Shown piece after piece: positions 51,353 to 63,840 of a stretch of DNA of 64,000 bases. This stretch comes from Rhizophlyctis rosea (Eukaryota > Chytridiomycota > Chytridiomycetes > Rhizophlyctidales > Rhizophlyctidaceae): the NCBI GenBank assembly GCA_027596075.1, contig JADGJC010000094.1, positions 1 to 64,000 on the forward strand. The letters run 5' to 3'. The first letter of the stretch is position 1. Each line of letters opens with the position of its first letter. The notes below the pieces were generated by a model. The model saw only the letters and a list, made by a program, of their open reading frames with translations, ran no database searches and was not told where the DNA came from. A program made the translations under genes and the position numbers.

Positions 51353-54300
51353 ATGGAGCAGTCAAAACAAGCAGGCCAAGCGATCCTCTCCCTACTTGGG
51401 GTTCACGCGAACAACCCGTCTTCTACAACTCAAAGTCACTCCCCCTTCCCGCCACCACCCGAACCTGTTCACGATGGACCGCCGTTCCACGGAGGACACG
51501 GCCCACCCGGCTTTCCCTCTCACTATCCACAGCCACCAAACTTTTACCCCGCTCCAGGCTTTGGTCTTCCGTTTGCAATGGGTCACGGACCCTCAGGTCC
51601 CCCTTTATCGAGAGAACAATCACTGCTTGCCATCTTACAGAATGCACCACCTTCTGAGCCACCGTCCGTAGCTATCAACACTCAGCAGCCTCTGCCGCCG
51701 TTTGGGCCGCAATCCACCGACAATAGCAATGCAGCACTCACGGAAGGCCTGCGATCCATTTTGTCACTGGGGCCGCCAGGTACCAGGTTAGGACGTTGGC
51801 GAGTCTGGCCAGTTGAAGAAACTTGCTAACTAGCGTTGTAGCGGTCCCAGTCACCCTGCTCCTGTAGGGGCATCCAGTTCAAACACACCAGTCCATCCAG
51901 TGACTAACTTGGCACCCACACACCCATTGCACCCCTCCCACCCGTCACCACCACCACCTCCAGAATCGCAAAAGCAACCTGCAGTCAGCGCAATGCCTAC
52001 ACCCAGCCACAGCCGTGCCAATCCCGAGAAGCCATCAGCGGCTCTGAATGAAGCAATGTAAGACCTAGTGATAGAAGATTAATCTCAAACCGATGTACTC
52101 ACTCGACCGCAGAAAAGCTGGGGACGGAGCGCGCCTAACAGCTGATGCAGTCATCATCAATACGGGCGCGCAATCACCGCCATACTTGGCCAAATCGAGC
52201 TTGTCCGTGCAACCCATCACTTTGGTGCCTGCAAAATTGGAGTTCCGTCGAGGCCGACGTATTGCGGTAAGTCTATGACGCTCGGGGACGCCGCATTCTG
52301 TAGTTTGACGCTCCCAAATAGGTGAACGCTCTGTACATAGCTTATGGGGTTCGTGATGCACGCATACGAGTTCTCGAGCAGCAAACTGGCAACATGATTT
52401 TGATCAAAGATGCGAGCGGTTCCTTGCTTGATTTATCCATTACCCATGGTCATTCTTCGGTTTCATATCTTGCGGGAATTGCGACAGACGGATTTTGGAG
52501 GGTCTGGAGATTGCAGCAGGAGGAGCCAAGTATTGCTTGTCAGCCTATTTTTGCTATCAAAGGAAAAGTGGACGCGCAATGGGAACGCATCCAGTGGTGT
52601 GCCTCGAACCCTGATACCTTGGCCGCCTCCGACAACGAACATAATGTCTACATTATCAATGTGCCACACCTTGAAGAAACACATGCCGATGATCAGTCGG
52701 ATGTTCTCTTACATGTCGATATGGTGCCCGGAGTTCATACGCTTCCGCACAACTCGGTGTGTTGACACTGCGCTGATATTCATCATAATGGACATGTACT
52801 CACCATACTCACGTGTAGGCGGTGCATGATCTGGCATTTTCAGAAGATGGGACCGTTCTGGCGGTTGCTTGCGAGGATGGATCAGTGCGAGTGTGGGACA
52901 TTCGCGAGGAACCGGCCCAAATTCGCTCATACCACGCCGACTCTTTACCCCTGGACACACTCTTGTTCGCACACGGCGACTCCTTGCTGGTGACGGGATC
53001 CTCTCAAAATCGCCACATCAGCCTGATCAACTTGGCCACGGGAGAACTATTGCACTCTATTCGCTTCAAGAAAGCCGATGACGTTAACAACGCTAATGCG
53101 GGAACCAGGCAGAAGGAGCACTTCAACCGGGTCGGATTCAGCGCGGAGCTCAACAGTCTTATTCTTGCCAATAGCTTCAGAAACAGTTTGTACATCTTCC
53201 ATATCCGCAGACCTGTGGTGAAGACGAATGCACAGCTTCACCCAACAGTGGATGCAATCAAACAACACGCTTCCAATTATGACTACGCTCAGGTCCATTT
53301 CGGTAAGAATTTGTCACAAGCAGTTTCTGGTTAAGGCTGATATAGAGGACTTACTGGTGTATTGACATGTTCCGAAACTAGACTTCGTGGTGGAATCACC
53401 TTGGCAGGATAAAGATAATGTTGTTGACATGGTGCTAGTCAGCGACGATTCGAATGCGTTGGAAGCTCGCTGTGGAGTCTATTGTGTCCAAACAAAGGCT
53501 GTCCAGCAGTATACGGTCCGCGCGGAGCATGCTTTCCCATCAAATGCGAATCATTACCCCGTATACGTCAGTCCTGCTGAGTTGCCCGAACCTCTTTTGA
53601 AGGAGAATGGCATAGCGGCGGGGGCTCCCGGAAACGAGCTGGAGGAAGGAGAGCTACGGGAAGATGCCAGGCCACCAGACGACAGAAACAAAATGAAGAA
53701 AGCTCCAGAGCCAGAGGACAACATTCCGCAACGTCACCCAACGCCCGTACGTGCGCAAACTCCCTCTGCTCCTGCTGAACGTCCATCATCCCGCTCGAAA
53801 GATAGGTCAGCCCCAACACCGCCCCCTCCAAGCAAGTCTCCATCGAAAGCTCCAGCAAAAGTTCCCACGGACAATGCCGCACTTCCAATTGCGCGGCGCT
53901 CAGGCGCATCCTCAGAGCGGGCGCCTGCAATTGAACGAAGATCTCCGTCACCACGGAAAGATCTGCGGCCGGCTTCGAAAGAGGATGTCAGAAGGTCTCC
54001 GACACCACATGAACGTCCAAATTCCCCCGCTGTGGTTGTGAAGGATGAGGTAGCCAGTCCTGCAGCAGGTTCATCGCCGCTCCAAGAGGACCGGATTGAA
54101 GCATTGTTGAAGCGAATGGAGAGCATGGAAGCGCGTTTGGTGGAACGATTAGCCCAAGAAACGGAAGGCAAGAATGCGGTGGGCTTAGCATTCAGTTGCC
54201 TGAAGCTTACGACTTCAGTTTAGCACAAAAGGTTCAGAATCAACAGCAACATAAGGACCTTTTGAAGAATATCGAACAAGTGAGAAAGGCCATCCCCGCG

Positions 54301-55555
54301 AAAGCCCCACAAGGGGATGATGATTTGCAACAGAAGATCGGTGCCCATGTGGAATCCTCTTTCAGCACTCAATGGGAAAAGGTTCGTATCGAAACTAACT
54401 TTTCTTGTCGGTGTGCCTTACTAAATCTACATGTCAACAGATGGAGAAATTGATCAATTCCAGGATGCAAGAGGCGATGACGCGCCCGCAACTGGTTGAG
54501 GCTGTATCGTCATCCCTCATCACTTCCCTGACGGCTGTCCTCGAGAAGAGTTTCAAGGAAAGTTTCGCAACCGTGCTCATTCCAAGGTAGTAAAAGCTAT
54601 CACATTTCATGAACCATTGAAATTGCTAATAGTCGTTTATCCATTTGAAAGGATGGAAAGTGCGGTGACCACGATGTTTGCGCAAATCCATGAAACGATG
54701 GAATCTGGGGTTCGAGAAGGTAGGATATGCTGAAGAAAGTGCAATCTCATGGCTTGATGCTCAGACCGCAGCAGCATTCCAGGCACACACGGAAAGCTTC
54801 GATCCTTCGGGACCGCTGAACTCGTCGCTGGACGCCTTGTCCGAACGCATCAACTCGATTCGGCCAGAGGAGATTGTGGGGCGTGCCACGGGTGATCTCC
54901 AAAATGTGATAGGGCAGACTGTAGAGAAAGAGATTCGACGGGCATTTGGGTCGTCGCAGGATATGCGGTCGGCATCTCGGCGGTGGTCACAGCATTCTCA
55001 ACCTGCCCATGAGACGGATGCGACGATGGAGATCTTGTCATTGGCGGAAAGCGGCAACTATGAAGAAGCCTTCACAAGGGCGCTGTCTTCGGCGGATCTT
55101 CCGACCATCATAGTGCGTTGCATGAATCGTTGTTTGTCTGTCATCTGTCGACTGAATGCTAAATGTTTGCAACAGCAACTTTGCGGGAAAGTGAATCCCA
55201 AATCCGTATTCCTACCCGACCGGACCTTGCTTTCACAACCAGGTACGTTTTCATGACGCATTTTGCACATCTCCGCCATACCTTCCCCATTTATTAACTC
55301 TTCCATCCCGCAGTCATCCTATCCCTGATGCACCAAATCAGCGCCGACCTCGACCACCAAACGAGTTTGAAACTCCACTGGCTTCAGGAGCTGATGATGA
55401 ACCTTGACAAGCGCGATCCGCTCATTTCGGAGCACGCGAAGCGGATTTTGCCTGTCATTAGCCGTCGGCATTCGGAGCTTGTCATGAAGGATCCCAGTGA
55501 CCCGCATGCGCGGACGGCGAAGATGATTGCGTTGATGGCACAGGGGTTGGTTTGA
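51353..55555 (+). CDS. EDC4: EDC4/Ge-1-like mRNA decapping scaffold
   Basis: EDC4 (Ge-1, Hedls) scaffolds the Dcp1-Dcp2 decapping complex in P-bodies. The start MEQSKQAGQAILSLLGVHAN (51353) leads a Pro/Gly/His-rich segment and short linear motifs with SLLAILQNAP-like helices. The WD40 half includes YIAYGVRDARIRVLEQQTGN, HDLAFSEDGTVLAVACEDGS with VRVWDI, and SLINLATGELLHSIRF. A long Ser/Pro/Arg linker follows, with coiled coil EALLKRMESMEARLVERLAQ. The helical C-terminal domain ends LKLHWLQELMMNLDKRDPLI, ILPVISRRHSELV and MIALMAQGLV, with a stop at 55553-55555, like the C-terminal helices of Ge-1 proteins. About ten introns. EDC4 is often thought of as an animal and plant protein, but fungal versions exist. 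Confidence 0.88.
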
Positions 55556-56009
55556 AGGAGGAGTATCGTGGTGGTGTATATGGCGGGCTTGTATAACGTG
55601 TTAGGGCTGTAATTTGTGTTTTGCGTTGATGTGTTGGTAATTGTACAAATACGATGCTTTTCATGATCATACTGTTCATATTTGGGTGCGCTGATGAGGC
55701 TGGGGTGGCTCAGTGCCGGAGTCTGAAAGACGGTTGCACGAATCCGTTAGAGTGACAAGCCGCACGCCAAGAACATTCTATTGTGGGACGATGTGAAGGA
55801 GTCATGACATCATGTGGCGCAATATGAATCGGAACCGCGCGGACACGTTTTCGTGAACGCGTGTGGGAGGAGACCGAGACATTCCCGCTTTCCCAAACTC
55901 CGAAAAAAGCTTATTTCCCACAACCCTTTTTAAACACCCCCGTTCCCATCTCATCCCTTGTATTACCTCATACCTATCACTTATTCCTCACTGACATCGA
56001 CGAAAACGG
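55556..56009. other. Intergenic region between EDC4 and PLD1
   Basis: 454 bp holding the EDC4 3' UTR and the PLD1 promoter. A pyrimidine-rich stretch (CCCTTTTTAAACACCCCCG) lies about 90 bp before the PLD1 start. No gene was seen. Confidence 0.45.
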
Positions 56010-59000
56010 ATGGAGAGGTTTAGAAACGCGGAAGCGATTAGGACGCCCATACGGGCACTGAAGTCGTACTTTGGGAATTGGGGGAGGGGAGATGAAGCTG
56101 TGGATGTGGATGAGGAGATGACTAATGCGGAAGACTGGTATGTTTTGGTGGTGGTCTTCGACAGCGTTTCGGTTCGTCAATGCTAACGGTATGCACGCGC
56201 GTTTGTCGTTCCTATTCGATAGGGAGCACCCATTCATCTCAGGAAGTGATCTCAACTACCCAGAACCTAAGTTTGAGGAGCTTGAGGTAGGTCGATTACA
56301 CTGGAATTGATGGCGAGAGTTTTGCCCACGCACGATGGTCATCGACAATCCAGTCACGGGCAGATTGGGCCCTATTGTAAATACAGAAATGCTGATCAAG
56401 CATTGACCGTCATTAACTTCAATTTTCTCTCCAGATCAAGCATGTCAAAATCATTCCCTTCAACCGACAACATTGGTACTCTGGACGTTATGACCGCCTT
56501 GGAGACCCGCACGCTCTAGACTCGCATGAATTGGAATTTAGACATAAGCCAACAGGGACGCACTGGATCATCAGCATGAGACCGAAAGACTTGCTGCGAT
56601 TGTCGAGAAACTTGACTGAGCCGCATCGCAGCGAGTTGAAGGTAATGGTCATGTACTGCATTTTACGGTTGGGGTTTGTTGGACCAACACGCGCCTTTTC
56701 ATACATCTGTGCAGCATTTCCAACGCCGCATAAAGAAGCTCGCCAAAGTCGAACCGCGCACACACCCCAGACCAACCCTTCCAACGGAAGAAGGCCCCAA
56801 AAAGGATGGAGAGGAAGACGCCACAATCACAATCAACGCAACAGACATCAGACCGGCGCTACCCAAATTGAAGCGAGGGTTGCAAAACCCGGACGAGATC
56901 CTCCAATACCTACATGGGCTTTTGGCGAAAATCAAAGAGCCGTGGAACGTGGTTGGAGAGAATCATAGTGCAATCGAGGAAAGACGGCGTGGGTTGGTTA
57001 TTTGCGCGTTCATTGAGTTGTCGAGGACGAGTTTGATCGGCACGGTGGATGGGGTGAAGTGCAAAGAGGGTTGGGTACGGAAAAGGCGAGGAGGTCGAAA
57101 GAATGATGTTCTCTTCCTTCCTGATTTCCTTGTACCGCGGTTGAGGCAGCGCAGATGGCTGGTAAGGAATTGCCGGTATAGATATCCTGCTCAATGCATT
57201 TTCATTGATCACCGCTCAGGCATTACGTTCCAATTATTTGCTGTACTTTTACTCCCCAACCGAATATACGCCACGAGAAGTGTGAGTATTGGACCGGTGA
57301 TAGGCCCTGCCTTTCCGATGAGCCCATCGCTGACACGCACTTTGCAGATTGTTGATAGACGGGTATTTCCAAATTCTTCACCGGTTTCAACGAAGGGAGG
57401 CAGATTTGAGGCCGAAAGATGATGATGATGCTGGGGATGATGACGATGACAGGGTTGCCACCAGACCAGGCGGACGGCGGCACTTCAACCGGAACGCTCT
57501 AGCGTTACGACCGTTCAATACCCGCACGAATGAAGTGTGGGCCAAAGACGAGTACCACATTGCCATTCTCAATGGGTTCCGTGATCTCCTCATTACCGTT
57601 GCTCACGAGCATGGGTCTCGTTCGCGAAAACAACTGGTCGCTGAATGGGTCAGAGAGCTTCAACAACGTCGTGACGCCTGTAGTTGGTACACTCTGACGC
57701 AGACCGGGAAGGGGCGATATGATGGATTTGCGCCGGTTCGAGACGGTCTGAGTCCTGACGTCGTGAGGTGGATGATTGATGGAAGTGCTCACTTTGAACA
57801 AATTCTGGCTGCTTTGGAAGGGGCGGAGAAGGAGATTCTTATTGCTGGTACGGAGCTGAGGCTTCACCGAGGTGAAAGCGGCTTTGGTTTTGAAATACAG
57901 TTGTACCCTCCAGATTGGTGGCTATCTCCGGAAGTGTATTTGAATAGAGGACCTGAAGGTATCCATGCGGAACAGTTACAGACCCGTCTGGACCGTGTCC
58001 TCATCCGCAAAGGTAAGCATCCTCAGACACGCATAGCAGTCTCCATGGATATCTAATACTTTCCACGAATAGCCAATGAGGGAGTGCGCATCTACATCCT
58101 GCTCTATAAGGAAATCAATTTGTACAACGCATCCTTCCATGCCAAGGAAATTCTGATGGGCAGAAAACCACCAAACTACATGTTGGACCCCTCCATCGAA
58201 GACCCACACCATGAGTTTGAGCTCAAATGTCCTGATAACATCGTCGTTTTGCGTCATCCGGATCAGGGCAGAGGTTTCACCGGCGTTGTTCTGGATTCAG
58301 TTATTTGGGCGCATCATGAGAAGATTGCAGCAATCGATCGGTACGTTGTTTGAAGCTCACATGGAGCATAGAGACAATGATTTCTCAATATTTGGCTCTT
58401 ACAGAAAAATTGCATTTGTGGGTGGAATCGACTTGTGCTTTGGGTAAGCATCCTGTAAATTCATTCACGTTAACCCACTGCTCATACCCCATTTTCAGAC
58501 GCTTCGATACGGCGGAGCATACGTTGAAGGACGATGTGGTATACAAACCGGCGACAGGAGAGATCGAACAACACAGTAGTTCCGACACACTTGCTGAAGA
58601 GGGTCCAGGATTCTCTCCACCTGCGTCGGAAGTTCGAGACCCCGCTATGCCGGATCAGGGAAAGTCGGACAACAATGCTCCGGCCCGTCATGAGATGGAT
58701 AGCACGCCTATCAACAACTTGTTCCCGGGGCAGGTGAGTAGGGTTATGGAAGATGTCATGCATTACGATATGTTGACGCACGAACATTGTGGAACCTCAG
58801 GATTTCTCCAATCCACGAATCAAAGATTTTGTGGACGTTGGCAAGAAGCCGTTCGAGTGTTTGGTAGACCGGACCAACATTGCTCGGTAAGCATTGCTGT
58901 GCGCCCGATCTTTGGACTTGTAACCAGTATTTACAGAGGCAACTCTTTACAGATTGCCGTGGCATGACGTCTCAATGACATTCCGCAAGCCGAAAGGGGA

Positions 59001-60914
59001 TGAGGCATTAGAGGGGCCAGTTGATGACCTAGTATGGCACTTCATTCAGGTGGGTTTGCTGATGAGGAATTGGCTTGAGTTGTTCTCCAATTTGACTTTG
59101 GCTTTCTCCAGCGCTGGAACTTCGCGAAGGTAAATGCGGAATAACGACGAGAGGGCTGAGAATATACTAACGTTTCTTTCTGTGCAGTGGGAGAAGAGGA
59201 AAGTAGATCATCACATCCGTAAGTGAGGCAACATTTGTTTGAAAAGTTTCTGGGTGCTTATATTATTCCATGACAGCATGGTTGTATCCAAGCCAAGGGG
59301 TCCGAAGAGCAACTCCGGAGGAATCGAGAGGCACTATACAACTACAGTTGCTACGGTAAGCCTCGTTGTGACATGTTAAAAAGAGCTACCTCCCTAAAAC
59401 AATTTGCAGATCTGCCGCGCAATGGTCAGCGGGCAGTCCGAAAGAGAAGAGTATACAGAACGCCTATAAAGATCTAATCTACAACGCCCAGCACTATGTG
59501 TACATCGAGAATCAATTCTTCATCAGGTGCGTCCTTCTATCTCAGTCTTGTGTTTGCATTAGTACAGTTTATTCACTCGCATTCCAGCAAATATCAAATC
59601 GAAAAGGACTGGAAGGCAAACGAGGGCCAGAAGTTTCCTAAATCCAATGTGCGGATACACAACTCGATTGCGAGAGTGCTTGCAAAGCGGATCATCCGTG
59701 CCCATGAGAACAAAGAAAACTTCCGCGCTTATATTGTCATCCCGCTCTTCCCCGCTTTCGTAAGTGACTCTCTGGTTACATTTTTCGTACAGTATCGTCG
59801 GGAACACCTTCTAAACATTCTTCCACAGCATGGGGATGTTCGCCGTGATGATAGTGATCCGGCGTTGCCATACGTCTTGGCTGCGCAGACCGAGACTGTT
59901 CGTGGTCTGATGACGGAAATCGAGAAGGGTGGTGTCCCCAATGCGGAAATTCAGAAGTATGTGCTGTTCTTAGGTTTGCGCAAATGGGATATCCTTGGAA
60001 AGCGGCTTGTTACGGAGCAGGTTTACATTCACGCCAAGGTACGTTCGACTCGTACGTCTTCCATAGTCCTCAAGGATGATAAACCTAATAGTTTTGTATT
60101 CTACAAGACGATGATCGTAGATGACCGCCACGTCATCATCGGATCCGCAAACATCAATGACCGGTCCCAGATGGGTTCGCGGGATTCGGAAGTTGCATGT
60201 TTGGTTACCGATACCCATTGCGTGACTACAACGATGAACGGCCAAAAGTTTGATAAGGCCAACTACTTTGCATACACTATGCGCCTGCGGTTGTTCCACG
60301 GTATGTCTTCATCCGCGCGGTCCTTCTCAACCCCATGGCCGTCTTACCAAAATGACTATCACAGAGCACCTTGGAATACCCTTCCCTGAACACTTGCGTG
60401 ACGTGCACGATCCGACCATCCGGACCGACTGGCGCGGCAAGTTGAAACCGGTGTTCCATGAATCTTGCAAGGAAATTGCGGATCCCGTTTCCGACGCGTG
60501 TTGGAAACTGTGGTTGGATCGGGGCGATCAGAACGCGGAGGCATTCCGAGCGGTGTTCCATTGCGTTCCGGATGATACGGTAAAGAACTGGAAGCAATAT
60601 CAGGACTTTTTGAAGACGAGGGGTGGGAAGGAGGAAGAGGAGGTTGAGGAGAGTATGGACCATATGGCGAAGGTAAGATCCTTTGAAAGAATGATGCTCA
60701 TGGGGTCCCTTTCCCATGACTAATGGGCATCTCTCAAAAGGAACAAGGGGTGCTGGCCACCATCGAGGTTGACGGGAAGCCGGGTAGGCAGATATTGGAA
60801 GAACGGGTGAAAGGGCATGTTGTGAGGTTCCCGATCTACTTCCTTGAGGAAGAAGATTTATCGATGACGTTCAAGGGCCTTTCGAAATTGGCACCTCGTA
60901 TTGTGTTTACATGA
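56010..60914 (+). CDS. SPO14: Phospholipase D1 (Spo14-like, PX-PH-PLD)
   Basis: PLD1 cleaves phosphatidylcholine to phosphatidic acid in membrane traffic and, in yeast, sporulation. The start [20 protein letters not shown] is at 56010. A PX-like part ([28 protein letters not shown]) and a PH-like part ([20 protein letters not shown], then [13 protein letters not shown]) precede the catalytic region. Motif [20 protein letters not shown] and [13 protein letters not shown] lead to HKD1, [12 protein letters not shown] joined to [13 protein letters not shown]. The region [26 protein letters not shown] and [11 protein letters not shown] is typical. HKD2, YIHAK joined to [20 protein letters not shown], is split by an intron between Lys and Thr. 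The C-terminus runs to PRIVFT and a stop at 60912-60914. More than twelve introns, all active-site residues intact. Confidence 0.95.
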
Positions 60915-61106
60915 AGAATGGTCTTCCTCGTACTCTTTCTGTATATTATAATCATGAAATCTATGAACAGTGAAATAAACTTAATTTGAAAATATTTACA
61001 ATTCTGCAGTGGTGAGCTTAGCGGTTTCCGAACCCCTACTAACAGATGATTGAATCAACAGCATCCTAAGTACACACGCTGGGGTCGATCGAGCTTTTGA
61101 ACTCTG

Positions 61107-61845
61107 TCACGTCTCGTTGTCCACTTCGTAAGAAAACTCCAAATTTTCAGTATCCATTTTGCCCAGGCAAATGACAGCGTTTGTTGTGGGCTCAAGCTGT
61201 GGGAAGAACCTGTGGATATGCCGTTATAGCTGATGGAGGAAGAACTGACGCTTAGTTTTTCCACAACGGCGCCCGTTACCTCATCATATGTCTCTTAGCG
61301 TCCTCTTCGACCTTCACAACCTGCGGCGTAAACTTCAAATTGGCATCACCGTCTTCGTCGGCTTCCGCACTAGCTTCCAACAAATCTCGATATTCAGACG
61401 TCAACCCCACTGCATCCCCTGAGTTCCTGAGCTGTCGTACGTTGGATATGACTGCTTCTGCGTTTGCGTCATGGTCTTTGAAAGTGATTGTCCAAAACGT
61501 TGGCGGGTCGCTGTGGGAGAAGCAGCAGGGGTGCACGTTGGGTGGGTTCGTGGATGGTGTTCCGACGAAGGCTAGTTGTTGTGGAAGATCGGTGGAGGAT
61601 GCGGACGGTGTGGTGAAGAAGATGCCTTGAAACCAGCTGTAGGCTTGGTGGTTATGTGGAGGGTGGTCGTCTATATTGTCATCTGTCGTGAAGCGACCAT
61701 CGGTTGGTTTACGCGGGAGTTGCTCAAGAAATTCTGGTTATTTACGTTGTTGAGGTTCATGGTCGTCTGGCCCTTCAGCTTGGAGAAAGCATATCTGGGC
61801 AAAACCGGAGAAGTTTGAGTTAAGGTGAAGTGAGTTGCGGACCAT
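61107..61845 (-). CDS. Unrecognised 201-residue protein
   Basis: I do not recognise this family. Three exons (61845-61746, 61682-61280, 61209-61107) with introns of 63 and 70 nt give 606 nt, an intact 201-residue frame. It starts MVRNSLHLNSNFSGFAQICF, has an acidic/His patch (HDNIDDHPPHNHQ), then YSWFQGIFFTTPSASSTDLP, HPCCFSHSDPPTFWTITFKD, an acidic helix (YRDLLEASAEADEDGDANLK) and the end FFPQLEPTTNAVICLGKMDT plus ENLEFSYEVDNET. There is no signal peptide or membrane helix. Read without the first intron, a TAA at 61738-61740 would break it; the GTAAAT to GACAG intron removes that stop. Its 3' end faces PLD1, 192 bp apart. Confidence 0.6.
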
Positions 61846-62163
61846 GGCTGTGATTTTGCGGTCACGATGGGAAGTGAAAGTGTGGGAAGCTGGGTGGGAT
61901 AGAAATAGCCGGACCCTTCGATTTTGACGCGTGAGACGCCCAATCAGAAACCGATCCAGCCAGCCAATTCATTCTCCGGACTGTTTTCAAAAGATTCCAT
62001 CGCCCAGAAATAGATACTATATACATTATGCAAAGAATGCGGACTATAATCCGCCCACGTTTGCTCTCGTGACGGCTATACTATAGAGGTCTATACATCG
62101 GTTTCAGTGAGAGCTGCTTCCCACATCGGGACTTTGTAGCGGTCTCCACTTCGGTGCCAGAAT
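61846..62163. other. Intergenic region
   Basis: 318 bp between two minus-strand small genes. AT-rich patches (AGATACTATATACATTATG near 62011-62029) may be part of the promoter of the 201-residue gene. Nothing else was seen. Confidence 0.45.
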
Positions 62164-62502
62164 TTACGCCCACTTGCTCCCTCCCTTCTTCTTCTTAGGT
62201 TTCGGCTTCGTTGCTGAGCTGATTCCTACCGCAACCTCGTCCGTTCCTACCCCTGCCTGTGCCGTCAGCGCCGACTCCACGTCACTCTCGACCAGCCAGC
62301 TCAACGACGTATGCAATTGAGTGAGTTGGTGCGTTACGTCTGCGGAAGCTAGACCGACTGCTGCAGGCTCATTTTCGCTATTTGTCGTGGCGTTGAGGAA
62401 GTGTGCGAGTCTCGTAGCTACTGCCTTTGGTGGTATGGGCTTGCTAGCGAGGACTGAAAGGCGTACGGGGATGGTGTCGGCAGACAGGTGTTTAGAGGTC
62501 AT
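62164..62502 (-). CDS. Unrecognised 112-residue protein with Lys-rich C-terminus
   Basis: An uninterrupted frame from MTSKHLSADTIPVRLSVLAS (62502) to a stop at 62164. It is Ala/Thr/Ser-rich with a helical middle (PKAVATRLAHFLNATTNSEN, VTHQLTQLHTSLSWLVESD) and a basic tail KPKPKKKKGGSKWA. The size and the helix-linker-helix pattern recall the small RNA polymerase I subunit A14, but the resemblance is weak and I do not assign it. An upstream in-frame start at 62559 is possible. It is divergent to NAA10. Confidence 0.55.
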   Translation of the reverse strand: MTSKHLSADTIPVRLSVLASKPIPPKAVATRLAHFLNATTNSENEPAAVGLASADVTHQLTQLHTSLSWLVESDVESALTAQAGVGTDEVAVGISSATKPKPKKKKGGSKWA

Positions 62503-62863
62503 GGTGGAAGTGCTGGAAACGGTAGTCTTGAATATGAAGCACAAGCCGAGGTGAGTCACGTCTTCCCCCCTTGCGTGCAGTGACCTGATATATGCCGCTT
62601 ACCTGTAATGCACCGGCATACAAAGGGTGAGTATTGAGAAAGTAGGGATTCTACTAAGGGAAAGTGAATCTCTTGAAATTTTGGCCAGCGGAATGAAGCG
62701 CCCCCAAGCCTCACGCCACCAGCTTCACAGTCCCGAGTTTTCGGAGTCACCAAGATCACCTTCCCAGCAGGCTCCTGCGTTCTTGTATTGGTTTCCCTTT
62801 CTACCAACCTCAGCCCCTATTATAACCTTAGATCCTTTCTCGACCTTGCCATTATTCGCAAAG
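62503..62863. promoter_or_regulatory. Divergent upstream region of the 112-aa gene and NAA10
   Basis: 361 bp between opposed starts. An AT-rich element (CTATTATAACC near 62817-62827) lies about 40 bp upstream of the NAA10 ATG and could act as a TATA-like core or a 5' UTR feature. Confidence 0.4.
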
Positions 62864-63737
62864 ATGATCAACATCAGACAATCCACGGTACTTATCCTTC
62901 CATCTGGCTGCCTCCCAGCAAGTTTCCTTTTGCCTGACTGACAAACTCATCTCCAAATTCTGCAGGTCGAAGACCTGATTTCCATGCAAAACTGCAACCT
63001 CCACAACCTACCAGAAAACTATGCTATGAAATACTACGTCTACCACGCCATCTCATGGCCACAACTTTCCTATGTCGCCGAAGACCACAAGGGTCGGATA
63101 GTCGGTTACGTACTAGCGAAGATGTACGTAAACAACGTTCCGCAGCGCTATTGGCTTGCTCAGTACTAACCGGAGATCGGCGCTCCAGGGAAGAAGACAT
63201 GCCTGACCCCAAGAAGGACGAACCTCACGGCCACATCACCAGTTTATCTGTCATGAGGACGTGGAGACGACTGGGGATTGCTGAGAAGTTGATGACTCAA
63301 GCGCGTATGTTGTGGGCCGATGATCGATTTGTTTACATTCCGACAGGGACCCGCTTCTGACACAGGGTCAATTCCTTGTTTCTTCACAGAGAAGGCGATG
63401 GCGGAGGTTTTCGGAGCGCATTACGTTTCTTTGCATGTACGAAAGAGCAACCGGGCAGCATTACACCTATACCGAGACACATTGAAGTTTGAGTGAGTTA
63501 TGGCCCTTTCATCTCTGTGGTTGCGTTTATGTTAACGCCGGCGTCCTTGATCAGAGTTCACGAAGTCGAGAAATCATATTACGCCGATGGAGAGGTTGGT
63601 GACATCAGTTTTGATCATCCGGTTCGCTCAAAGTGCCAACGTCCACCCAACAGGATGCGTATGCCATGCGCAAATATTTTGTGAAAGAGGATGAGAAAGA
63701 CGGCGACAAAAAAGCAGCAGAAGCTCCACAAAACTAA
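62864..63737 (+). CDS. NAA10: N-alpha-acetyltransferase catalytic subunit NAA10/ARD1
   Basis: This is the GNAT catalytic subunit of NatA, which acetylates N-termini at the ribosome with Naa15. Exon 1 (62864-62887) encodes MINIRQST, exon 2 (62966-63123) [20 protein letters not shown] and [20 protein letters not shown] with IVGYVLAK. Intron 2 (63124-63188) contains a perfect TACTAAC branch site. Exon 3 gives [20 protein letters not shown] and the acetyl-CoA motif [10 protein letters not shown] (R-x-x-G-x-A). It continues [51 protein letters not shown], and a short Lys/Asp/Ala tail. The family sequence is nearly complete and intact. Confidence 0.95.
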
Positions 63738-63840
63738 TTGACACGCATCGGGAGAGTCACACGGGTAAAACATTGTCCATAGCCTTGATTTGTGACCATT
63801 ACTGTACAATACATTCACTTCCACGACCCATCGTACACGC

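Noticed and set aside
61738..61740. In-frame TAA in the 201-residue gene, at first read as a pseudogene or readthrough
   Set aside because: A 63-nt GT-AG intron (61745-61683) removes it and keeps the frame, so the gene looks intact.
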